This document shows positions 55,806 to 64,000 of a DNA stretch of 64,000 nt, in pieces (the first letter of the stretch is position 1; every line of letters starts with the position of its first letter). Source of the DNA: Holotrichia oblita (taxonomy: Eukaryota; Arthropoda; Insecta; Coleoptera; Scarabaeidae); assembly GCA_023690525.1 (NCBI GenBank), contig CM043017.1:95692023-95756022 (forward strand), written 5' to 3'. Under the pieces are notes generated by a model. It had not been told where the DNA came from. It worked only from the letters and a program-made list of their open reading frames with translations, and did no database searches. Made by a program: the position numbers and the translations under genes.

Positions 55806-57937
55806 GCTAATAAAAATATAGCATCTAAATTAAAAGAATCGGTGATAAAAGAAACATTATTCAAATAAAAAAAACGGAGATTTAATCAGCGTAAGGAATA
55901 GACGGACTAAAAGATAACGCGTTAGATGAATATACAGTGCCGTTCTAAACTAACTAAACTAACTACCGATAGTTTAGAAGGTTTAATACAGAGGTTCTCG
56001 GTTTGGGTAATATGATATACTATATACTACGTTGTTGAAGTAAAACTTCCATTTAGTTTCAAAGATTGACAACTCTTGAAGAGAATGAAGTTAGATTTCA
56101 TAAGCTTAACATTTAAAATGACAGCGAAGACATATTTAAATAATGCAAGTGTCAAACATAAATTCAAAGAGCCCAGGCAGCCATGGACGTTAAACCTTAA
56201 ATGGAAACATCATTCAAAGTAACAAAGAAAATTGACATTTATTACTGCTGATTATAGCACTTACCTATGTCTATAAAATTATTTTTTATGATATTTCTAA
56301 GGCAGTATAGGCCTAATAAAAGACACACACTTTACAATTCATACCTACCTAAAACTTTTACATTTATGTTGGGCAGATAACCACAAACACAAAATGTAAA
56401 ATGAAATAAAATTTTGTTCTATTACTGTTTATATGAGTGGATAATTTTGTGTGACGTCACTCGACCCTCTACTCCATTTAAAATTTTGATACAACGCCCC
56501 TTCTCGTCAATCTTTGAAACTAACTAGAAATGTTACTTCAGGAATGTAATATATATAATACTTTTTCAATATTTAAATACTTGTCATGTCCATATGTAGG
56601 ATATATTTTTTATGAGTTTATTAGATCGCACCTTCAATTCTGCATCAAAATTTCTATCTAAAATCAGCTGTTTTTGTTATTCAATTTTTTCAAAAATTCT
56701 GCTATGTTAAAAGTTCTGTAGTTCGGGAACCATTGCAGATTTAGACTTCATATTTGACATGTTACTGGCTGAAATACTCTGTATTGTAAATCTACGCCTC
56801 CAAAATTATGTTTATTTCTACAGGGCCGTCCAAAATTAACGTTCATTTTAATTAAGTTAACATCGATGAAAGTTTATTTTTTTAATGGAACACCCTAGAT
56901 ATTATTCCATTTTTGAATACACTTAATAATTCTGTATCATTCATTATTAGATATATTAGCGTCTATTTTTTTAGTGTTTTCAAATTATTAGTGCTTTCCT
57001 GGTAAAAGTACAAAAATTACGCCTTTTTGAATGAAACACGTACCTAGCAGTATACATATATCAGAAAATCGTTAGAATTTGTCATTGGTTTTAAATACTG
57101 ATACTTTTCAATAAATGTTCGGTATGTTCGTTCTATTAGTTTATTACATTCACCATGTAGGTATAATAAATAAATGAATAATTTTTGAATTGTATGCGGT
57201 CCATTTTCAATAATTTAATTACAAGAATTTACGCAAATACAACAAAAATGACATAAAACAATATATGTAGTAAGTAAGTATGTAATGTAAATCAGATAAG
57301 TTAAGCATCCCTTGCTTCCATAAATTGACATATCTGAGCATTTTAAGTATGGAGGATAATTAAATCGTTTATAACTTATTCATCTTACATTTTAGGTATA
57401 GGAATACCTAATACAGATTAACATAGAGTCTTTTGTAGAATCACAATACGTAAGAAAATATATGCCTTTCCATTTAAGGAAAGCTACTTTCCAGATCCAA
57501 ATAAGTTTCTAAACGGCCTCTAATTGTGGAGAAAAAATGCAAACCCTATGTAACTACACAATATCAGCTGTGTACTTATATATGCAAAATTTCATTTCTC
57601 TCCTCTTCTTCTGCATGAAGTAATATTACTATAATGTTACATCGACATCTCTTACTTTTTTCTTTAATTGCGAATAACTCAGAAGGAATGATATTTACGT
57701 ATAGGATATGGATATGGATACATGAATATGTGTGTAAAATATACCACAGAAGGTGAATTTGTGATTGAATTTGTGCATGCTATGATTGATGCAAGTTGAA
57801 GTTTGCAGTTTATTTGAAAATATTTTCAGGTGATAGTTCATATTCAACCATATCCAACCACAAAATTTTGTTTCAAAATTCCGTACCGTTTATATAATAC
57901 TTCTAATAGGTCATTCTCACCAATTATCCTGTATATA
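55806..57937. other. AT-rich intergenic with a miniature element
   Basis: No gene seen. The inverted-repeat element 56036-56540 is listed separately. TACAGGGCCGTCC near 56820 and GGAACACCCTAGA near 56890 look like ends of another small mariner-type remnant. Confidence 0.5.
56036..56540. mobile_element. 505-bp miniature element, ~35-bp inverted ends
   Basis: Left TGAAGTAAAACTTCC then ATTTAGTTTCAAAGATTGAC (56036-56070) pairs with 56506-56540; the innermost 17 bp are perfect. Flanks resemble each other further out (TATAT...ACTACGTTG against TATATTACATTCC). No coding sequence lies between. Confidence 0.55.
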
Positions 57938-58330
57938 CAGTGTGGTCACAAAGTTTGGAACCAAGCTTATAACCACATTATTTTACATTTTTAGGAAAAA
58001 CGCTCGGACAGGTAAATTTTCTTTTTTAAAACACCATCTTTTGACATACAATTTTTTTCTATGACGTCATTGGTTTTTAGAGTGATGACGTCATCAACTC
58101 TTTTTTTAAATGGCAACCATATTATTTTTTTATCGTTTTTGGTAGATCTTTATATCCTCCAAATAGTGATATAAAACAATTGGTATGTTGCATCACAATT
58201 TTTTTAAAATAATATAAATTTAGAAAAAAAATGAGAAAATTTTATTTTCGTACAAAATTAAAATTATATTTAAAAAAATACATCTGGGCCCTCTCCAACC
58301 AACTGACACTGTCCCAGCCGAGTGTAAACA
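57938..58330 (+). repeat. left long inverted repeat
   Basis: Pairs with 61959-62348. The inner end, CCAACCAACTGACACTGTCC then CAGCCGAGTGTAAA, is the coding sequence of the transposase C-terminus (LGQCQLVG), so part of the gene is inside the repeat. Confidence 0.85.
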
Positions 58331-59042
58331 CTTCGTATACTCGCCTCAATTATGTCTGGGGATATTTGTGTAATTTCTACGCGAATTCGTTGTTTTAAAT
58401 CTTCTAAATTGTTCGGTTTGTTAAAATACACTTTCGATTTCAAATAACCCCACAATTTGTTCTAACGGTGTCAGGTCAGGAGAACGAGGTGGCTATTCTA
58501 TGGCGCCTCTCCGTCCAATCCATTTATTAGGAAATATTTCGTCAAGATAGTGGCGAACCTCTACACCATAATGGGGAGGTGCCCCATCTTGTTGAAACCA
58601 AGTATTTGGATGGGGTACATCACCATCCTCGTGATTTGGGAAAATAACAGCGACCGCTGGAACCAATTCGAATCTTAAAAATTCTAAATATTGCACAGCA
58701 GTCAAATTTCCGCCAAAAAAATATGGTCCTAAAATGCGTCGTCCAATTATTCCAACCCATACGTTAACTTTTTCTCTGGTGAGTATGACACGCTTGAGTC
58801 CAATGCGGATTGATCTGCGACCAATATCTGCAATTATGGCGGTAACAGATCCATTTAGGCAGAACGTAGCTTCATTAGAGAAGACGATGTTTTCCAAGAA
58901 ATTTGCATTGTGGTCAAACGTAACATTACGTCTTCAAGAACTGTAGTCGACGATCTTCGTCATCCTCATGTAATTCCTGTACAAGTTGAACTTTGTAAGG
59001 ATGGTAGTGTTCTCTTCTTTTTTTTAACCCTTAAATGCATAT

Positions 59043-59060
59043 TGTTGCAAATATGCAACA
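59043..59060. repeat. left subterminal palindrome of piggyBac
   Basis: TGTTGCAAATATGCAACA, 7-bp arms with a 4-nt centre, 3 nt inside the TIR. Identical to 61184-61201. Confidence 0.8.
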
Positions 59061-59399
59061 TACTAACATTTATTGTTTACTTATTTACTAATACAACTAG
59101 AGGACGCAACATAGAGTGTAGAGTGCTGTAACCACGCAATGAGAATATAACCAGTAAATACCGATAGATGTCGACATCTACCTTTATTTGAATTTCGTAT
59201 GTGTTATAAACGGTAACTAGTGTTTTTTTCGATGAATTTGTAAATCAGTGAATTTTTCATTTTTGAAAGACAGGATAGAAATTACCAGTTTAGTTTCCTA
59301 TATAGAAGGTATAGAATTCTTATGTTATAAAGTAGAAATATCTTATCTATGGTATATATATTTCTAAATGATTATTTGTTGCAGAATAAACTTGTGCAA

Positions 59400-61110
59400 C
59401 GGGGAAAACTTTTCAAGAATGGACCGAACGCATCGGCTCTTACTAATGAAGAATTAGAAGATCTTGCTCAACGCTTTTGGGATGAAAGTGATGACGGACT
59501 AAGTTTTTCATTCTGATAGTATTGGAGATGAAAACTAAAACAAAATAGCTCTGATAGTGATGAAAGCGACTCTCATGCTGACGAAAATGAAATATCAGTA
59601 AGGACACTGAAATCTTAGATGAAATTCATTGTACATGAGTCAAATAATAACCAGAAAGTTGTGGTAAGAGAATTATTAGTTGGAAGCACGATGGCATCTT
59701 CTTAAATGAACAGTTATACTGGTTCAAATGTCCTTCCTGATAGTATTATGCAAATACTCCATTTGATTTTTTTCAATATATTTTTACTGATTTCATTTCA
59801 GGAAATATCAAATCAGAGCAACATACACTGTTCAAAGGGATCCTAGTAAACCAGCTAATTTGTCGCCTACTGATATAAAACTTCCTTGGAATTTGTTTTT
59901 ATATGTCAATTGTGCGTATGCCTAGTGTCAGATCGTACTGGAATATAAATACGGGCTACGAAAATATTCGTGACGTAATGCCATTGAACAGATTTGAAAA
60001 AGTTCGATTTCATTCATTTTAGTGATAACATAAAACATTTTCCTCTGAATGATTTGAATCACGACCGCCTTCACAAACTGCGTCCTCTTATCAAACATCT
60101 AAATAAACAATTTTCTAGCATACCACTAGAGCCAGAACTTTCTGTCGAACAAATGTGTTCTACGAAGGTAAAGCATTACATGAAGCAGTACATGTTGAAA
60201 CCCCATAAATGGGGTTTCAAATTATTTGTTATAGCTGGAGTATCTGGTTTTTCGTATCAATTCGAAATTTATTCCGGCCAAGAAAATATTCTCGAACGTC
60301 CTCAAAGTGAACCAGATCTTGGTGCCTCAGCTAACGTTGTAGTACGCTTATCTAGAATCGTACCGAACATGCAAAATTATAAACTGTATTTCGACAATTA
60401 TTACACAAATGTGGATTTGATGGTTCATCTTGGTAAACGTGGGATATTATCGCTAGGCACCGTAAGGCGAAACAGGATTCCCAGCTGTAAGTTACCCATA
60501 GAAAAAGACTTATCCAAATCACAGAGGGGTACATCGGATGAATACACAACCACAATTGACAATGTCCCAGTTTCTTCGGTAATCTGGAAAGATAACAAAT
60601 GCGTCTCTTTACTGTCAACTTATGTTGGGAGAATCCCCAATGTCATTCGTAAATCGTTTTAAGAAGAAAAAGGAAATAGTCAACATAGAATTCCAGCAAT
60701 CATTGAAGAATACATAGACACATTGGAGTCGACCTTATGGATAGTCTGATAGACGATTAAAATTCCTCTAAAGAGTAGAAAATGGTACTTGAGAATTTTT
60801 TATCATTTAGCAGATATGAGTATGGTGAATGCATGGTTACTCTATAAAAGAGTCCTCACTAACAAAGGCAATCAGTCGGAAATTTTTTAATAGCAAATTG
60901 TTTGTGTAATGTGGGAGTAGTAAAATCAGTAAAACGTGGTAGACCTAGCCACAACTATCTAGAACAACAACTAGAAGCAAAAAAACATCGGGGTAAAGCA
61001 CAACATATACCACCGAAAGATATTCGCACCGACCAAATTGGACATTGGCCAATATATAGTCAGAAAAGGAATCGGTGCAAATTTGTAAAGGATTCACTGA
61101 TATTATTGTG
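59400..61110 (+). pseudogene. piggyBac transposase, dead
   Basis: N-terminal acidic part in broken frames: TNEELEDLAQRFWDESDDGL. The open piece 59994-60662 (222 residues) holds the core: DNIKHFPLNDLNHDRLHKLR, LSVEQMCSTKVKHYMKQYML, KPHKWGFKLFVIAGVSGFSY, YKLYFDNYYTNVDLMVHLGK and VIWKDNKCVSLLSTYVGRIP. Family members usually read SVDEQM or SIDEQM; here the aspartate, the first of the DDD triad, is deleted. YFDNYYT keeps the second. After stops and shifts the C-terminus reappears at 60902-61111 with KSVKRGRPSHNYLEQQLEAK and QHIPPKDIRTDQIGHWPIYS. Confidence 0.85.
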
Positions 61111-61183
61111 AATGTGTGTAGTGTTATGTTTTAACAAACAAAACAATTGTTTTTAAAAATTTCACAATTAAGAGATATATAAA

Positions 61184-61201
61184 TGTTGCAAATATGCAAC
61201 A
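61184..61201. repeat. right subterminal palindrome of piggyBac
   Basis: TGTTGCAAATATGCAACA, same 18 bases and same orientation as the left copy, about 110 nt inside the right TIR. Likely a transposase-binding site by analogy with internal repeats of other piggyBac elements. Confidence 0.75.
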
Positions 61202-61958
61202 TATTTTTTTGTATAAATAAATAATTGTTTCAAAGATTTTTTTTCACATTTTTCCAATAGTTTGTAGCAAATAAATCAAATTCCAATTTTTCAAGAAAAA
61301 ATAAAAATTCATGCATTTAAGGGTTAAATAAGTTGACGACAAATGAGTGAGCCACCTGATTGGCTAACGCAAGTTGTCTGGTGGAAACATGATGCCTTTC
61401 TTCATTCTAAAGCACATTTAATTTCACATCTTTTCCTATTTGAAAGTCTACCTTGCCGTGGTCGATCTTTTACGGATTCAGTTTCGGTAAACTTTTCAAC
61501 TAGTTTTATTACCGTAGACCTGGCAATTGGAAGTCTATCAGGATGTTCAATTAAACAATTCGCATGCTTCTGTATGAGTTCTTTGTCTGTCCCCATACCC
61601 AACCATAATTAAAATTTCGATTCTTTCTCGCTCAGATAAATGTGCCATTGTTTATATTAGCGAAAATGAACAATTTTTACGCAATCCTAATAAATTTAAC
61701 GTCAAACATAGAAGTCAATAATTCAACAATGTTGTCGCCAGAGAAACAATTTCAAAATATTATGTTCTACATAATTTGTATAAAAAGAAGAAAGAATGTC
61801 ATAAAGAAATATCTTGCAAAAAAGTGCGTATTTTTGTTTTTGTAAATTTTTTGCATAGTAATAGTACATGTAATTTTTACGATCTGCTTTGTTTGTTGGT
61901 TGTTTTTTCTGTTGTTTTGATCTGGAGCGAATAACGCAGATTACTTTTGATCGAAAGC

Positions 61959-62348
61959 ATTTACAATCGGCTGGGACAGTGTCAGTTGGTTGGTGGGGTC
62001 ATTTTGAAAATTTACGGTAACTGTTACAATAAATTTAACTTCAGATGTATTTTTTTAAATATAATTTTAATTTTGTACGAAAATAAAATTTTCTTATTTT
62101 TTTTCTAAATTTATATTATCTTAAAAAATTGTTGCAATTTGTTTTATATCACTATTTGGAGGATATAAAGATCTACGCAATATGTTGCCATTTTTGATGG
62201 CGTCATCACTCTAAAAACCAATGACGTCATAGAAAAAAATTGTATGTCAAAAGATGGCGTTTTAAAAAATTTACCTGTCCGAGCGTTTTTCCTAAAAATG
62301 TAAAATAATGCGGTTATAAGCTTGGTTCCAAACTTTATGACCACACTG
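61959..62348 (-). repeat. right long inverted repeat
   Basis: Pairs with 57938-58330. It includes a second, useless copy of the transposase 3' end near 61961-61995, followed by a segment (GGTCATTTTGAAAATTTACG) absent from the left arm. Confidence 0.85.
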
Positions 62349-62350
62349 TA

Positions 62351-64000
62351 TGTATGTGAACAGGCCGTTCTAGTTAATCACCCTGTATACAGAATGTCCA
62401 CGATCAACTCCTAAAGAGTGATAGGGATGACTGTACATACAAAAGTACAAAAAAGTTTCTATGAACTTGGGTCCGGAAATGCTTCTTAAGCGAGCTACTG
62501 CACTTTAGATAATGTAGAGTCCCTGACAGAACCCTATCTGCGATAGTCACCAGCCAATAAACATAAAAATTATAAATTATACTGTGTAAATCATGTACCA
62601 AATTTGAACCGTAAGTTTAAAGTAGACTGTTACTATTGTGAATGCGTATTTCACTGTCACTTGTAGCTTCAGGTTTTGTACCAGTGTCATGCAAACTTAA
62701 ATGTCAATGAAATATCAATAAATGTCAACGAAACTCTATATGAAAGACATACTTACAGTAGCCAATTATTTGTGTCTGGAATTGCGTGCCCCTAACTGTA
62801 CATATGTTGTTTTCAGTGTATCATATTTGTCCTCATGAAAATTGCATATTTCAGCAAATAGAGTACACTGTCATTCGCGTCTATCGACTATCATCTTTCT
62901 CAAATATCAGTAACTATTGAATACTTTATATCGTTATAGAAAATGATTGGAACAATTTATCATTAATTCCACACGCCTAGTATAGTAAAAGCTTGAAAAT
63001 AGCGAATTCGCTCTAAATTACAGATAAAGGACGAAACTATTTGCAAGTATAATTAATCTACGAATAAGTGGATTAGGTATTTTTTTAAATATTGAATCAA
63101 GTTAGCTAGCTAACGCAGAGAAGCTAGGTCAATTACATATTCAATTCCATGCTTTCATTGGATTAAATCTTTGTGAATTTGTCATAAATTTTGTATAATA
63201 CATCTTCACTTATTACTACTTTTACTTACATCTTATTAAATGTAATATTTTATGTTTTATTAGTATATCTACTTATAAATCAAAATCAATTACAACATTT
63301 GAGATATATAAGACTTATTATAATTTCTCAAAGAAAGTTTATTACACATCAACCTTTCCTGCCATACACACACAGGCGTGCTGTGCTCACTATTGATTTT
63401 TTCGAAAATGTCAATCTCTTTATTTAATTTTAAATTAATTTCAGTTGACGGGTTTATACATCGCTAAGTTCATGTCGATTATCTATAGTAAGCAGCTTGA
63501 TCCGTCTTGATTTGAGAGATACAATTTTACCAGCAAGTATGTATCACAATGCAATATTAGTTAATTGACTGACGCATAGTATTTTTTAAACAACTTCCAT
63601 ATATGTATATGCAGATGTATTGTAGAATATCTTCTTGGTGAAATGATGTAGGTATAAACCTTTTACCCACCAAATGAAATTCATATTAGCGGACGACTGA
63701 ATTATTAAAATTTCAGATAGCTCATGTTAGCTTTCGACTTACATTAAAACCAGCTTAAATGTTCCGGGAAGATTCGAAGTTAGTTCACTGAAATAATGTC
63801 CTAAACTTTCTTTCGTTATAAAGTTAACCCGACGTGTGCCACGACCTTTGTCAGAAAATGTTTCATAAACTACTCGTGTTTTATATGTTTAATATGTAGT
63901 CTCCATTTTCCCTTCTCCCTTGATAGAAGTTGAACGTGTAAAGTGTGAAAGTTGTTCTTACAAGTTTAATACTAGCTTCATAGGGAGTTATTATTGACCT
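62351..64000. other. AT-rich intergenic, repeat-like at 62380-62530
   Basis: ATCACCCTGTATACAGAATG then TGGGTCCGGAAATGCTTCTT resembles a dispersed insect repeat end, without a matching partner here. The rest shows no gene. Confidence 0.45.

Larger units (their letters stand above)
59024..61327 (+). mobile_element. piggyBac element with TTAA sites
   Basis: TTAA at 59024-59027 and 61324-61327 flank 13-bp TIRs CCCTTAAATGCAT and ATGCATTTAAGGG. Total 2,296 bp between the TTAA copies. It carries one plus-strand transposase gene. Removing it and one TTAA joins the two halves of the host mariner-type transposase. Confidence 0.92.
58270..61615 (-). pseudogene. mariner-type transposase, interrupted by piggyBac
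   Basis: The N-terminal part at 61602-61402 reads KELIQKHANCLIEHPDRLPI, then ARSTVIKLVEKFTETESVKD and RPRQGRLSNRKR, a helix-turn-helix region. The frame is broken by the piggyBac insertion, then resumes left of it: VQLVQELHEDDEDRRLQFL near 58980, ENIVFSNEATFCLNG with the first catalytic D changed to N, VNVWVGIIGRRILGPYFFGG, TWFQQDGAPPHYGVEVRHYL (second D), KWIGRRGAIE, then a TAG in place of Trp and PPRSPDLTPLE (third D, 36 residues after the second). After a shift the C-terminus WGYLKSKVYFNKPNNLEDLK follows. Dead. Confidence 0.85.
57938..62348 (-). mobile_element. mariner-type element with ~390-bp TIRs
   Basis: TA at 57936-57937 and 62349-62350 flank inverted repeats that begin CAGTGTGGTCACAAAGTTTG. 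The arms extend about 390 bp with few differences. A minus-strand transposase gene lies inside, split by a 2.3-kb piggyBac insertion. Without that insertion the element is about 2.1 kb. Confidence 0.9.

Overview
This window looks like AT-rich nuclear DNA of an insect, or a close arthropod relative. No bacterial-type operon, rRNA or convincing intact tRNA gene is visible. Coding-like sequence is almost entirely transposon-derived: non-LTR retrotransposons (CR1/Jockey-like, R1-like, LOA-like, RTE-like and an R2-like group), Ty3/gypsy-like retroelements including an errantivirus-type env remnant, a Penelope-type GIY-YIG fragment, and DNA transposons (Tc1, mariner, long-TIR mariner relatives, piggyBac, PIF/Harbinger, and an unassigned DDE-like element with a 4-bp target duplication). 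A short TTAGG-type tract agrees with an insect. The species cannot be told from sequence alone.

Layout. 0-5 kb: an old LINE, a hammerhead-like motif, a diverged tandem duplication and a palindromic repeat with a hammerhead-like core. 7.1-7.3 kb: a GC-rich island that could be a host promoter or first exon. 9-15 kb: a dead Tc1 transposase, a LINE ORF1, a foldback element and several LINE reverse-transcriptase wrecks. 15.2-19.3 kb: a minus-strand LINE split by a LOA-like LINE with a clean 13-bp target-site duplication. 20.9-22.7 kb: gypsy integrase and RT fragments in reversed order. 24-26 kb: a promoter-like stretch with a possible secreted-protein exon, a mariner pseudogene and a possible LTR. 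27-37 kb: scattered fragments (Penelope, MITE, piggyBac, tRNA-like, Harbinger, CR1 endonuclease, errantivirus pol and env).

38.1-44.4 kb is a three-level nest: a CR1/Jockey-like LINE with a (TTA)n tail, an R1-like LINE inserted in that tail, and a 3,292-bp DDE-like DNA transposon inserted in the R1 3' UTR. That transposon is the best-preserved element here: 37-bp perfect TIRs, AGGG target duplication, many subterminal repeats and a three-exon gene broken by only one base in an A10 run. 46.9-48.5 kb is a complete but decayed mariner-type element. 48.6-52.4 kb is a nearly full-length CR1/Jockey-like LINE. 54.4-55.8 kb is an RTE-like LINE. 57.9-62.3 kb is a mariner-type element with about 390-bp inverted repeats, interrupted by a piggyBac element with both TTAA sites. 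The rest is AT-rich sequence where I see no gene.

The elements do not form a pathway together. What the window records is repeated insertion of transposons into transposons. No host gene could be identified with confidence.
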